Source: Cristatella mucedo
Lineage: Eukaryota; Bryozoa; Phylactolaemata; Cristatellidae
Assembly (NCBI GenBank): GCA_009760855.2
Contig: WPIO01000055.1
Span: 2,540,001 to 2,602,500, forward strand
Reading direction: 5' to 3'
DNA length: 62,500 bases
A program made the position numbers and the translations under genes. Below, piece after piece: positions 1-11,339 of this stretch. Position 1 is the stretch's first letter; each line of letters starts with the position of its first letter. The notes beneath the pieces were generated by a model. That model searched no databases. It was not told where the DNA came from and saw only the letters and a list, made by a program, of their open reading frames with translations.

Positions 1-476
<476 letters not shown>

Positions 477-721
477 CCCCGGCCTCGGTAGTCAAATGAC
501 CTTGACCTTGACGGTAGCCAAGCTGATATTAGGTAGGCTCACAACCTTGATCGTAGAGGGTTTTCGGGCAGCGGAATAGTCCTCGTCCAAATCACGGTGG
601 CCGTATTCTTTCTTTTTGTTGTCTCAAAAAAATTAAAGAAACCGTAGTAGAAGAGCACTCAGCTCCTGATGACGTCGTCGTCGTTCCTGTCATTGTCCTG
701 TTGCCGTGTAGTCGTCTAATT

Positions 722-884
722 GTGAGCCTGTGATGTCACACTAGGTAAGGTGGTTTCTTTTCACGATGTCTGTCCCGAGGTCGTGGGTTCGAATCCTGCG
801 ATGGACGGTCCTTTAATGCCGCTGCAAACGGTTGTGACAGCCTTTAAGGCTCTTAAGTCGCTATACAAAAAGAGTCTGTTAAAT
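722..884 (+). mobile_element. SINE-A copy 1 (tRNA-derived SINE)
   Basis: The head resembles a pol III promoter. An A-box-like stretch (CACTAGGTAAGGTGG) near 740 is followed by a B-box-like GGTTCGAATCC near 787. A conserved body (GCCGCTGCAAACGG) follows, then an AAGTCGCTATACAAAAAG tail ending CTGTTAAAT. The same order recurs at 6499, 33199, 33653 (minus) and 37443. It is not a functional tRNA, because no acceptor stem closes around the boxes. Confidence 0.8.
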
Positions 885-1044
885 CAGTATTGTTTTAATT
901 CTACTGCCGCTGCGTCGATGTAAAGCGATAGGTCGGATTTCGCGGGTGCATCAATCTAGCAGGTAGGAATTTCGCTAACCGTTCTTGGGTGTTCATCCTT
1001 TCGATAAAGTGAATGTCTGAATTTCTTCTTCTTTTCCAAGCTTT

Positions 1045-1197
1045 TTCCAGGTTCGCTGTTTCCACTGCCCTTATTTTCAGGCTCGCTGTTTCGCACGCTC
1101 GCTTTTCCCGGGTTCGCTGTTTCCCGGGTTCGCTGTTTCCCGGGCTCGCTCTTTCAAGCTCACTGTTTCCAGGTGTGGTGTTCCCAGGTTTGCTGTC
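1045..1197. repeat. Minisatellite, about 18-bp unit (GGTTCGCTGTTTCCCG)
   Basis: About six to eight imperfect units of CCCGGGTTCGCTGTTT lie in tandem. The middle copies are nearly identical and the edges have decayed. It sits at the left border of the CpG-rich block. Short frames crossing it on both strands are repeat-driven. Confidence 0.8.
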
Positions 1198-1616
1198 ATG
1201 AAAAGCGTGCGATTCAGCGGAAAAAAGCGAGCGCTAGTTCTGCTTTGCAAGTCGAGGTTTTCTGGCAGCGACGAAGCGCTTTCGCCCACAGGCGCGGAAC
1301 GGTAGCTCACTACGTGAAGCGATGGCGGCGGATGGTGACTTGCAGGCGGCAAAGACAAGACACCGACCCACGTGGATAGGCATCTTAAGTTCAAGTTCAA
1401 GTGCAATAGCACGTCCCTGCCGGCGCCTCGCTTCGCGTGGCAGGGGCGGATCCCCGCCAGAATGGCGGCGGAATGAAGCGGAGCGGGGCGGGGGCGGAGG
1501 GGGCGGGCGGGGGCCTTCGTGGCTTCGCCGCTGGCCGATCCAGCCGCTCCTAACGCAGTGGCACGATCGCGTCGATGCTGTCACTAAGCGACATTTCTCC
1601 CTCCGACGTTGAAGCG

Positions 1617-1701
1617 CACGTGGGGGTACCGGGCGTACGGGGTTACGTGGGGGTACCGGGCGTACGGGGAAGTACGGAGTCGGGGTACTGGGGTATGTGG
1701 G
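1617..1701. repeat. Tandem repeat, about 28-bp unit (GTGGGGGTACCGGGCGTACG)
   Basis: Two nearly identical units are followed by one or two decayed ones (GGGGTACTGGGG, GTGGGGGTTACG). The G-runs make the plus strand a possible G-quadruplex former. Confidence 0.75.
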
Positions 1702-2162
1702 GGTTACGCAGGGGCGCCGAGTCACTCCCGGCCCCGCGCTCGACTGACTTCGGAATTGGGAAAATGAATTAGAAAAATTAGGCTATGAACTGGGCGAGGC
1801 TTCGACGCGCTAGCTTGCACTGCCAGTTAAAACACATTGGAGCCGTTGGAGGCGCTAGAAGTAGCGGCACTTCCGTCGGAACTCGCGCTCTTTCTGTTTC
1901 CCTAGAGCGTAGCTGTACGAAGCCGAGCCGGGTAGCTTGAAAGGCCAACAAAGGTATCGAGTACAATGGTACTGTAGCGTGCAAATACGTGCACTATGTC
2001 GTATTTGCAATGCGATAATGCAAGCTTAGATAGAGCCAAGCGAACCTCCAGACGAGATTGACTCGCTGCTATCGCGTGTACAATTAGCGAGCCATTTGTA
2101 AAAGCAAAGCAAGAAAGGACGCAGGAGAAGGCGTTGAAGATACCCGACTCTCCCCCGGCCTC

Positions 2163-2529
2163 GTGTCTCAGGAGAGGACCCTCTCGTGCGAGGGCCGTCG
2201 AGCGCCGGAGGAAGGCGTCGCCTCAGTAACGCTTCCGCTCCACGATAATCCGATGGATAATCGCCAAGCGGGTCAACATTTTGGCAGCAGCGATATTAAA
2301 AAAAAGCAAGCATTCTCAGAGCGACGCCCCGAGGGCGACGCGGATTTCTTTCCGCGCGCACTGGCAGCGCTCTCCGCGCTGCTGGCAGCGCTCGAAGCGA
2401 GCCCTGAGCGACTGGCTCGCTCGCTCTACGACCTCTGGCAGCGCGGCTCATTCGCCCCTGTTTTTCACCTCTTGCCGCACGCCAGCTCGTGGCGCCGCGC
2501 GGTCGCGTCGGGTGAGCACTCGCGTGCGC

Positions 2530-2587
<58 letters not shown>

Positions 2588-2849
2588 TCGTAGCTCCGCC
2601 TTCGAGCTTCCTGCCGCCGGCGCCGACGGAACGACGTGCAGTCGTCGCTGCGGCGGCGCGTCGCCGAGGCTTCGAAGGGGTCGGCGCGACGCCGCCGCCG
2701 CCGGCGAAGCCTCGCCAAGCTGCGGCGGCGGCCGCTGCGAACGCGCGCGCGGGCGCCATCGCGCCTTCGCTTCTCAAGCCGAGGAGAGACTATCGCCGGA
2801 GACACTAATCGGAGGCGCTCTGCCGCTCGCGCCGCCACGCGACGCTTGA
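2163..2849 (+). CDS. Doubtful open frame (228 codons) with poly-alanine tract
   Basis: An ATG-started frame inside CpG block 1. Codons about 122-141 are an uninterrupted alanine run encoded by the (GGC)n tract at 2531-2586. The flanks are rich in Arg, Ala and Gly. No domain, signal peptide or membrane segment is visible, and no homologue is recognised. Overlapping frames of similar length exist on the minus strand (2296-3006) and in another plus phase, where the same tract reads as poly-Arg or poly-Pro. I therefore treat it as probably non-coding. The first 110 codons (MSQERTLSCEGRR...) are less repetitive and are the only part worth testing against transcripts. Confidence 0.12.
2529..2586. 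repeat. (GGC)n trinucleotide tract, about 19 units
   Basis: Pure GGC/GCG run inside CpG block 1. This repeat type expands readily and forms hairpins or quadruplexes. All phases are open on both strands, which explains several spurious long frames. Confidence 0.95.
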
Positions 2850-3390
2850 GTAACGCGGCCCCTCTTCCAAACCCCGGCTCAGCCGCCCAGTTTTTTCCGC
2901 TATCGAGCAGTGCTGCCTGCCCTCCGCCGCCGCCGCCGCGTCTCCGCGCTCGTTCGGCGTAAGCAAATAGAAGCGCGGCTACTTCTCGGCTACTTCGCGC
3001 CTCCAAGAGTGAACTCTTGGTAAGTGCGGGCTATTCCGAGCGCGCACTTGTCAAGCGCCGACGCGCGTCGAAGCAGATCGCTGGTCGCGGGCAAGCGAAA
3101 CTCGCGCAAGATCCGCCCGAGACGCGCACATGCTACACACTGCGCCGCACCGAAGCAGCGGGGCGCCACCTGGCGGCGCCGGCGTCCAGGCGCTCGCTCG
3201 CTCGTCTAGTAGCTTGCGCGCTATATTCCGCGACTCCGCGTTTAAGAATATCGAATGTCGAATACGCGGCGGCGGCGGCGGTGCTGCGCTCCGCTCGCTC
3301 GTCGGCTTTGCGTAGACGAGCGATCGATCTATCGATCCATCGATCGATCGCTCGCTCGCGCGATCGCCGCGACACCCGCGCATCGCTCCG

Positions 3391-3599
3391 TTGGTCTACC
3401 GGAAGCGCGAGGCGGACGTCGCCTTCGCGCGTGTGCGAGGCTGGCGCGCGCGCGCCGCCGCCGCCGCCGCGTGGCTCGATGCTGCGCCGCCGCCGCCGCA
3501 GTCCCGGACGCTGAAGCCCGTCGTCGCCGCCGGACGCCGCCGGACGTCGCGATGCAATCGCTCGCACTCGCCGAACACGGAGCCGCTGCGGCGCTTTGC

Positions 3600-3661
<62 letters not shown>

Positions 3662-3762
3662 TGCGATCCCCGCGTGGCAGTTCCGGTAGCGGCAGCGGAT
3701 GTCCGAGCTGTTGCCGGAGCGCTGCGTCTCCTCTGCCGAGTTCTGCGGCTCGGCTGACTTGA
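3391..3762 (+). CDS. Doubtful open frame (123 codons) with poly-glutamine tract
   Basis: The frame reads the (CAG)n run as about 20 glutamines near codons 70-90, followed by an S/G-rich stretch. PolyQ tracts in a CpG-rich first exon are common in animal transcriptional regulators, but the flanks here match no family I know. The same run is open as poly-Ser/Ala or as poly-Cys/Ala/Leu on the other strand. It may be a real exon or chance. Confidence 0.12.
3600..3660. repeat. Pure (CAG)20 trinucleotide tract
   Basis: Positions 3601-3660 are exactly twenty CAG units with no interruption. Uninterrupted CAG runs this long are usually recent or unstable. It lies in CpG block 1, about 1 kb from the GGC tract. 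Confidence 0.97.
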
Positions 3763-4593
3763 GCGATCGGCGCAAGCGGCCGCGGCGCGTCGCCTCGCAA
3801 TCGACGACGAAGCGGTCGGCGCTGCCGCCGCCTACCACCCCCGCCTACCACTCCAGCCGCCGCTGCCACGCAGTCTGCGTCATGCAGCTGGGGGGCAGCG
3901 GCGGCGGATGCAGCGAGCCGGCCACGCCCACGCCCACACCCACCCCTGATCGTCCGCGGCCGCAAAGCTCCACGCGCGCGCGGCGTTGCCGCGATGCACT
4001 CAGCGGCGGGGACGGAAGGATCGCCTGAGACCGAAGAATTAGCGTAGCGTTCGCACGCGTAGCACACTCTTACTCTGCCAATCTGTTTTGTTTATTCTCT
4101 GTCTGCTCTCTCTCGTTCTGTCCTCTCTGTCTCTTCTGTCGTTCTCTCTCTCGTTCTCTCTCTCGTTCTCTCTCCGTCTCTCCGTCTCTCGCGCAGAGGA
4201 GACGCTCTGGAGGAGGCGGCCAGCTCGCTCGCTCGCTCGCTCGCTCGCAGCGGCCAGCTGCGGGAAGCAGCCGACGGAGCTCGCCGACCGCCCGGTGCGG
4301 ATTCGAGCGGCCCCGCCGCCGGCGACGAAACAATACCTCGCAAAGCTGAGTTCTATCGCTTTGCGCACAGCGTTTGCCGGTGCCTGGCAAACAGCGCCGC
4401 CTTTGTTCGCGAGCGCAGAGCACACAGCGGCCATGTAGCGCCCGAGGGGACGAGTGGCCTGCATGAGCAACTGAGAAAGCCAGCACGACAACCTGAGCGA
4501 ACAAAAGGCGGAGAGCACGACGAGGCTCCGGCGGCTCCGGCGGCTGCGCCGGGGGCCGCGGTCTAGCCGGCTGCTGCGACTGCTGCTGCTGCT

Positions 4594-4629
<36 letters not shown>

Positions 4630-4837
4630 AACGGCTGCGTTGCCCGATGAAAGCCTCGTGCTTTTTAGCGGAAAAAATTGGCAGCCAAGAAATCGGCGAT
4701 TTTCGAGCGAGCTTTTTTCGCCGGTTTCGTCGGTTCACGGGGCGGCGGCGGCGGCGGCGACCGAGCGTGAGACCGACAGTTACTAATCCGCTTTGTCAAC
4801 AGCCCGTTAGCCATTCGTCGTGCGAATCTTAAGTCCT

Positions 4838-5215
4838 TTGTAAATGTACGAACGTCAAATATTTTGGAGACTGTGCCTCCAGTTCGTATGCTCCCGCAGC
4901 TAGGGAACTCACTCCCTACTGAAGTCTCGACATCGCCTGACTTGATGACGTTTAAAATGAAGCTAAATACGCACCCGTCTGTCGCGTCATTTAGTGGATC
5001 CTTGTGATTTCTCCATTACGTGCTTATGTGTTCTGACACTGTGCATAATAGTGTTTACTCTAACCATGTTATGACTTTAACTATGTTATCCTTGTCGACA
5101 TTGCACATGTTACCGCTAGCCACGCTTCCTTACAGCGCATTTAAAGTGTCAAGAAAGAGATTAAATTTTCCTAGGGCGCCAAAAATGTATTGTTATTATT
5201 TTTATATTATCATAT
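4838..5215 (+). mobile_element. LINE-A 3' fragment
   Basis: Starts within the RT C-terminal segment (TTTTGGAGACTGTGCC..., the decayed counterpart of the [11 protein letters not shown] coding region). It continues through the non-coding GTGCTTATG...GACACTGTGCAT segment and ends in the LINE-A tail (AAAGAGATTAAATTT...GGGCGCC, then (ATT)n at about 5195). Several substitutions in the stem and stop codons in frame show an old 5'-truncated copy. Confidence 0.8.
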
Positions 5216-5513
5216 TGTATTATACTTTTATAATATTGTATATATGTTCAGGTCTATATTATATCATTATTAATTTTCAATTATTCGTTTTGTGGGGTTT
5301 CCACGAATATCAGCCATGGCCGTGCAGTTGAGCAGAAAGGGTGTCGTTAAAAATGTTACAAATCCACTAGTCTGATCTAGTTTCGTTTCGGCAGCGAGCG
5401 ATCTTACGTCAATTTGGAAACGTTTGGGCATTCTTTGGAAAGAATTTCCACGCAGTCGAATCGTCTCGTGCATTGGAAACAACGCGGCTGCCAGCAGACG
5501 CCGTCCTTGCTCG

Positions 5514-5600
<87 letters not shown>

Positions 5601-6498
5601 CTCTCTACTTGCGAGCGCAGCTGTACCGCTCGCTGGTCTAAAGCTTCCGCTTCTGCCGCCAGCGAGACGAGCTTCGCGGAGGTGATCTTTGAAGACGTGG
5701 ATTATCTGTTAAGATATGGACTTTCTCGATCTCTGGCGTGGTCCGCTCTCATCTACGTACTTGTACGCTCCGGAGCAGCGTCTTCGATTCACCTTGACCT
5801 TGGTTCGAGACGAGCGCCTTAACCGCTAAACGGCCAAACGAGCGCGGCAAACGAGTCGCGTTACCTGAGGTTAGAGCTTTACCAGCTTGCGTCGCGCGGC
5901 TGCGAAATAAGATAAGGTCAAGGCCAAGGCTGATTCGGCAGCCTCAAGTATATGGCGGCGGCGGCGGCGGAAGCGCCTCGACAGCGCCGCTAATTGTAGG
6001 CACTAGATGGTTCCGCATTACAGCACTCGAACCTACGACCTGGGTCGCGAAGACCTTGACCCCCGAGCCAAGACACAGGACTAAGTTTTGGTTATTGACT
6101 CTCTTGCAAGGGAACAATGATAATAATAACAATAATAATAATAACGCATTTTCTAGCACCCTTAGACAGCTCAATCTCTTTCTACGAACCTTATCGTATG
6201 AAAATTACTGTATTACTGGCACCCGAACGTGCGCTATTTTTGCTTAAGGACTTGAAACACAGGAGCTGCTGCGCGCGTGCTCGTTGCAGCAGCAGCAGCA
6301 GCAGCAGCAGCGGAGTCTATTTTTCACAGGCCTTTAGGACAGGTCGGAGAGAGAGATTTGAATTGTCTCTACATTCAGAGAGATTTCGGCGCTCTCCGCT
6401 TAAACCAGGTCTCTCGTGAACCCATTTCCAAAATTGACGGTAAGCATGGTGGCCATACAGATGTTTACCATCGATGCTGCACGGCATACTTCAGTTGC
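5216..6498. other. Non-genic stretch with simple repeats and decayed tRNA-like heads
   Basis: AT-rich to about 5290, then mixed sequence. It holds the (CT)n run at 5514-5596, a short CGG run at about 5953-5970, (AAT)n at 6118-6145 and (GCA)9 at 6286-6312. Around 5790-5855 the minus strand reads TTTAGCGGTTAAGGCGCTCG, very close to the SINE-B head. Around 6010-6080 the minus strand has another GGTTCGAGT B-box-like site. Both look like SINE relics. No gene seen. Confidence 0.6.
5514..5596. repeat. (CT)n microsatellite
   Basis: An 83-bp pure CT run, the opposite strand orientation to the GA tracts at 1-476 and 13739-14125. It creates spurious Ser/Leu repeat frames. Confidence 0.97.
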
Positions 6499-6659
6499 GA
6501 GCCGTGATGGCACACTAGCTAAGGCGGTTGCTTTTCACGGTTGCCTTAGTACCGAGGTCACTGGTTCGAATCCTTCGGTGGGTTTTTTATCGCTGCTGCA
6601 AGCGGTGGTGATAGCCGTACAAGCTCTTATGTCGCTATGTCACAAGGGGGCTGTTAAAT
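6499..6659 (+). mobile_element. SINE-A copy 2
   Basis: Starts at GAGCCGTGATGGCACACTAG, with B-box GGTTCGAATCC at about 6562. The body is GCTGCTGCAAGCGG and it ends GGGGGCTGTTAAAT. It abuts, without spacer, the 3' tail of a LINE-A copy in the opposite orientation, so the LINE-A probably integrated at the A/T-rich SINE end or the reverse. Confidence 0.82.
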
Positions 6660-8135
6660 AATAATACACTTGATAACACGCCCTCAGAACTCAATCTCTT
6701 TCTAGGCACTTTACTTTTGCTGCAAAGGAATCGCGATCGAATGGTTAGTGGTAGCATGCTCGATAAACAACATGAATAACATGGTTAGGGATGAAATGCA
6801 CAGAGTCAGCATGCAAGTGTGGTTGGTGGCAGCATGCACAGTGTCAGCACGTATAAGCACATAAAGGACGAATCACAGGGACCCACTGAATACTGTCTTA
6901 AATAGGTGCGTTTTTAAGTTCTTTTTAAATGTGGTCAAGTCAGGGGATGCTGTGACGCAAGTCGGGAGTAGGTTCTTGGCTTTGGGAGCATACAAACTAA
7001 ATGCATGGTTACCAAAGGATTTGAGGTTTGTACGAAGTATAGATAAACAGTTAGATTCCAAAAAAGCGGGTGGTACTATGCTTAGCCTGGTGGGGATGTA
7101 GATCTGAAAGGTAGGCTAGAGCCAAAGAATGAACGGACCTAAAAGTGAGTCACAAAACCTTGAAGTCGATTCGTTGCTGGCCTGGTAGCCCGTGCAGGTC
7201 AGCGAGAAGTGGTGTGATGTGGAAACTGAAACGCTCACGAAAGACAAGCCTAGCTTTACAGTTTTGCACCAGTTGCAAGTGCCTGAGGGAAGGTAGACCT
7301 GCAAGCAGTGAGTTACAGAAATCAGAACTGGATGTCACAAATGCATGGATCAACTTGGAAGTGGTATCCTTATCTAAAGAAGCCCGAATTTTAGCAATGT
7401 TATGTAGCTGAAAGTAGGCAGATTTGACTGTGGAGCTGATGTGGTCGTCTAACGAGAGGTCACTTTGGAACATGACACCTAGATTTCGAGCTGATTCAAC
7501 AGAAAATATGCTGGCAGAGCCAATTTTGAGCGTTTGCCTTTCCAATTTCTGGATCATACTTGGTTTGCCCATAACTAGTAAGTTGGTTTAATCATCGTTT
7601 AATTTTAGGAAATTTGCTGCCATCCACGTGCGAATGTCATCAATACATGCAGCAGGTGAGTTGAGAGAATTCGAGGTGCTCGAAGGCTGGGAAGAATCAA
7701 AGCAAAAGTGTAACTGTCATCCGCACAGACGTGAAAGTCTTGATTGTGCTTGGCAATCACAACAGCAAGAGGGAGAGTATAAACCTTGAAAAGAACCGGA
7801 CCTAGCACGGAGCCCCTAGGTACCCCATATTTCAGACGTGCCTCGGATGATCTTTGTCCATTCACGTCAAAACTCTGCAGTCTTCCACTGAGATAGGACT
7901 TGAACCATTGCAGAGCAGTGCCACTCATGCCCAGGCGAGATGAGAGGCGCTCAAGAAGGACTTTGTGATCGATGGTATCAAAAGCTGCCGAAAGATCGAG
8001 AAAAACAAGCAGAGATACTCTAACCACGTCTGCATTTCTAGGTAGGTCGTTATACAGCCGAAGCAATTCTGACTCTAAATCATCAGCTAGTAGCCTTTGC
8101 TGAGGATTAATTTCAATAATTGAACCATAGTCTGG
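6660..8135 (-). mobile_element. LINE-A copy, 5'-truncated, RT to 3' tail
   Basis: The minus strand carries the LINE-A tail at 6660-6730 (ACACTTGAT...CGCCCTCAG, CTTTCTAGGCACTTTAC), a non-coding 3' segment to about 6870 and then RT coding sequence to about 8135. It is one of the longer LINE-A copies in the window. It begins directly at the end of SINE-A copy 2. The 5' limit is judged from loss of similarity to the copy at 43456-46118. Confidence 0.88.
6873..8066 (-). pseudogene. LINE-A reverse transcriptase remnant (L2/CR1-type)
   Basis: Encodes the palm and C-terminal part of a non-LTR retrotransposon reverse transcriptase, which would copy element RNA at nicked target DNA. From the 5' side: motif A as DLSAAFDTIDHK, then LQWFKSYLSGR, then GVPRGSVLGPVLF (motif B region). 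Motif C reads HVCADDSY, so the aromatic residue of the usual FYADD is a Cys. The connector is FQSDLSLDDHISSTVKSA, and the C-terminal segment [23 protein letters not shown] is followed, after a frame change, by the FGNHAFSLYAPKA...FSGSL end. It is split over three frames (7605-8066, 7150-7572, 6873-7061), so it is dead. The N-terminal RT and endonuclease are missing. Confidence 0.88.
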
Positions 8136-9447
8136 CGATGTATGACATCCGGTAGTTGAGTCTTGTCACCACATGAGTGCTCGTAAGACCTTTTCCTATA
8201 AATAAAGTGTAGCTTCCATTAAATTCTGAAAATAGTGTGAATACGACTAATTACTATAGAGATGCGATATCAAGGAATATAGAATGCGATGTCAATTAAT
8301 GACTGCATGAGTGACCGCTGAGTGAGTGAGCGTCGTGGCGCCGCGATCGTATAGATCGTTCTGATTGGCTGATGATTCTTCGCTGCTCCTTTTGCTGCCA
8401 CGGAATAATTCCGACCTGTTTCTTTTGAGGTAGCGGTATAGTTTCTGCTACCGAGTTTAGCTCTTAATTTCTCATCTTCATTCGCAAAAAACTGAATCAT
8501 ACTTCCTAAGCTGTCATCCCATTTACGTCATTGGCAATGTTCTTCCTTCGCGAAATTGCGGGTCGTATTAGCTTGCAGTTGCATACCGAAAGCTCCCGAA
8601 GGCTCCGAGTGGCGCCACTAGAGGCGCCACTCGGCAGTGGTTGAATAACGGTCGAATAGATTTTACCTTGAAGAGCAATTAATGCGCAGGTATCTGCAAA
8701 CAATGCATATCTGCATATCTGCATATCTGCACATCTGCATATCTGCATACAATGCCCAATGGGCAGTAATTGACGGTATGCAGCGAATTTATGTCCCCCA
8801 GAGACCTTAGCAAAAACACGAGGAACCTCGGCTTCCGACTAGATCACAGCTGTCACGTCACGAGCATAGGGTAAGTGCAAGCTGCCGAGCGACAATGAAG
8901 CTAAAGCACACAACACAAGCCACAGAACATGCTGCTAAGCTGTGTTCCTCAGAGTCCTTTGCGAAAAAATAGAGAGCATATATATATATATGACTAATGG
9001 CCTCATGACCGGTCCTGCGGATGAGGAACCTTTCAGCAGCTTTCGCCCGCCCGGAATTGGGTAGCGTCGTCTGCTGCACTCGAATCCAGCGCCTAGGTAC
9101 TATAATACGAGCACCTTGGTCCTGGGCTCAGACCCGCGGCCGTACATAGTATGACCGCCTCTGAGACAGCGAATGCACTCAATGCCACGGGTGAGTCGAC
9201 GGCCGCGGTCATGCCCCTATGCAGGTGATGTCGACTTATCTCTGCAAACAATATGGCAAGCGTACCGAATAGCCAATACAATATATTGTGTCCATGACCT
9301 TGACCGCTGGAGAGTTCACGTCGCCACAGCCCTGCGTCCTCGTGACCTCTACGTTTTGGAGCACTCTTTCTTCCGGTTTCTATCTGGCCCCCACTTTCCA
9401 AGCCGTCGCTGCGCCTCGGTCACTCGCTTATGTCACCAGCGTCGACT
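8136..9447. other. No gene seen
   Basis: Mixed-composition sequence. It contains the 8-bp tandem repeat at 8705-8748 and a short (AT)n at 8980-8994. The minus strand at about 9080-9130 has weak similarity to a SINE-B-like head (AAGGTGCTCG). Short open frames on both strands show no recognisable domain. Confidence 0.5.
8705..8748. repeat. Tandem repeat, 8-bp unit ATATCTGC
   Basis: About five and a half units, one with an A-to-C change (ACATCTGC). Confidence 0.9.
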
Positions 9448-9572
9448 AGTGAATAGAAATAGAAATAGAATAGAATTTCCCGACGCCAGTAAGGTCTGAA
9501 CCCGGTACCTCAGGTTCCCGAATCCGGGAAACGAACCACTAGCCCAGCGTCCTACTAATCCAGCCCATCCAG
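9448..9572 (-). mobile_element. Candidate SINE-C, tRNA-like
   Basis: Read on the minus strand: an A-box-like TGGGCTAGTGGTTCG, then 40-50 nt later GGGTTCAGACC resembling a B box, followed by a pyrimidine-rich TTCTATTCTATTTC tail. Only one copy was recognised in the window, so it could also be a decayed tRNA pseudogene. Confidence 0.4.
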
Positions 9573-9724
9573 ACGGCTGGAACGTAAAAGAACTAGCAGT
9601 CCTAATAGGTCTATTAAATCATCGCTTAATAATGCAGGCTGTTTATATAAATATTAAGACACTACCCAGTAGTGGCAGCGGATATTAACACGAATTATTC
9701 CAACCTGTGACCACAGCATACCAT

Positions 9725-10227
9725 AACAACCGGTCGATTCATTCTTTGGCTCCAGCCTATCTCTCAGATCTACTCTTCCACCAGGCTAAGCATCGTACCA
9801 CCCGCTCTTTGGAATCCAACAGTTTAACGATACCTCGTACAAACCTCAAATACTTTGGAGACCGTGCCTTTAGTTCGTATGGTCCCAGAGCCTGGAACTC
9901 ACTCCCGACTTGTGTCACAACATCCCTGACTTGACCACATTTAAAAAGAACTTAAAAAATACACCTATTTATGACAGTATTTAGTGGGTCCCTGCGATTC
10001 ATCCTTCATGTGCTTATGCGTGCTGACACTGTGCATGCTGCCACTAACTACAATTGCATGCTGACCCTGTGCATGTCACCCCTAACCATATTATTCATGT
10101 TGTTTATCAAGCCTAATTTTACTCACCATTCAATCGCGTTTCCTTTGCAGCAAATGTAAATCGCCTAGAAAGAGTTTGAGTTCTCTGAGGGCACTTTATC
10201 AGGTGTATTATTATTATTATTATTAAT
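9725..10227 (+). mobile_element. LINE-A 3' fragment with RT C-terminus
   Basis: Open from 9707 to 9934 as the LINE-A C-terminal segment ([20 protein letters not shown], then [21 protein letters not shown]), ending by frameshift at the SPDLTTFK position. The non-coding 3' segment and the tail stem-loop (AAATCGCCTAGAAAGAG...GGGCACTTTATC) follow, then (ATT)n at 10208-10227. Fairly young by its low divergence. Confidence 0.88.
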
Positions 10228-10603
10228 GTGATAACAAAAAACTTTAAAAGCACTCTGTGAGAGTAGAACTTAACCTCACTTATAGGCACTTTCCAAAGGC
10301 TGCAAAGGAAGCAGTCATGTGGTTAGCGATAGTATGCACCGTGTCAGCACGCACAGGCACATGAACACAATTTCAACAATGAACACAATATTTAATTTCG
10401 CGCGGATGGAGACAATTCAGTGAGGAGTAAGTGGGTTGTAAACTTTGTTTTTAAATGTACTCAATTCAGGAGAGGTGCTTGACATCAGTCAGAGTGAGTT
10501 ACAAGATTAACGTGCATACAAACTAAAAAAAAACGGTCTCCACTGAATCGAGATCAGTCAGACACACAGCTACACGACTTGAGTCAGACAATATAAAAGG
10601 AAA

Positions 10604-10743
10604 TAATTAATGTCTATGACGCCCTAAGAGAACCTAATCTCTCTTTTCTGGTGCTTCACATGTGCCACGGGGCTCAAGCCCACGATCTCGGCCCGACCTT
10701 GGTCGGGGCGAGCACCTTAACCACTGAGCCAAACCAGCGCGGG
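10604..10743 (-). mobile_element. SINE-B copy a
   Basis: Minus-strand SINE-B. The tail is at 10612-10668 (GACGCCCTAAGAGAACCTAA, GGTGCTTCACATG), the B-box region is GGGGCTCAAGCCCACGA, and the head GAGCACCTTAACCACTGAGC ends at about 10743. It is nested in a LINE-A copy. Confidence 0.85.
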
Positions 10744-10806
10744 ATTCGAACACCAGAGTAGCCATCGATGCTATACTTAGCCTGAGTTGTAACTGTTTCG
10801 TATAGG

Positions 10807-10882
10807 TATTGCGGAATCTAAAAGGACGGAGGATTGAGGAATCTAAAAGGACGGAGGATTGCGGAATCTAAAAGGTAGCGAC
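10807..10882. repeat. Local tandem repeat, about 27-bp unit in LINE-A
   Basis: Three units of GCGGAATCTAAAAGGACGGA; the last is cut by resumption of LINE-A sequence. It arose inside a LINE-A copy. Confidence 0.8.
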
Positions 10883-11148
10883 ACAACCTGAAAGCTGATA
10901 CGCTGCTTGATGGGAAGCCATCGTTGGTTGCTGAGAGCTGGTACATGTTTTGGCATTTTACACCAGCTGCCCTCGCCGCAGGAATATGATGTGAGCGCTG
11001 ACACGTGACCACGTCGCACCGCTTCTCCTGCACCGCGGCAATACCTCGCCATCGCTGCGCCGCATCTACTTTATAGCAGGTACTGTCACTCACTCGTAGG
11101 TCCTTCATTCGCTCGGTCCAGAACATCCCCCTCCTGCTCTAACATATG

Positions 11149-11275
11149 ATGCTAATAGCAATACATTTGTAGGATGCTAATAGCAATACATTTGTATAGC
11201 GCCCTCAGAGAACTGAACTCTTTCTAGGAGCTTTGCTGATGCTGTATACAAAGCATTGCCAAATTATTGGTAAAG
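11149..11275 (-). mobile_element. LINE-A 3' tail fragment with duplicated flank
   Basis: The minus-strand LINE-A tail (GCGCCCTCAGAGAACTGAAC, CTTTCTAGGAGCTTTGC) starts at about 11196. Just before it, ATGCTAATAGCAATACATTT occurs twice in tandem (about 11148 and 11173). This could be a tandem duplication or a target duplication. Confidence 0.7.
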
Positions 11276-11339
11276 CTCTTAGCCTAAGCCGCCAACATTC
11301 TAGCTATGCCTTCGGTTGCCAATGCATAATGACATACAT

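Larger units (their letters stand above)
1198..4837. other. CpG-rich block 1, no recognisable gene
   Basis: This is 3.6 kb of GC- and CpG-rich sequence with many CGG/CCG and CTCGCTCG runs, and long open frames on both strands. Open frames in several phases at once are expected when stop codons are rare in GC-rich trinucleotide repeats, so they are not evidence of genes. It resembles an unmethylated CpG island with a promoter or first exon, but no splice-linked conserved protein was recognised. A pyrimidine-rich run (TCTCTCTCGTTC) lies at 4095-4195 and short CGG runs at 4592-4625 and 4739-4760. Confidence 0.6.
10245..11148 (-). mobile_element. Decayed LINE-A copy interrupted by SINE-B
   Basis: Minus-strand LINE-A 3' region. 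It shows the decayed GCACTTTCC...GCTGCAAAGGAAGC start, then GTGTCAGCACGCACAGGCACATGA, and then the TTTTTAAATGTACTCAATTCAGG segment. It breaks at about 10603 and resumes at about 10744 (GATGCTATACTTAGCCTGAG), continuing to about 11148. SINE-B copy a fills the gap. Heavily mutated, with no usable frame. Confidence 0.65.
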
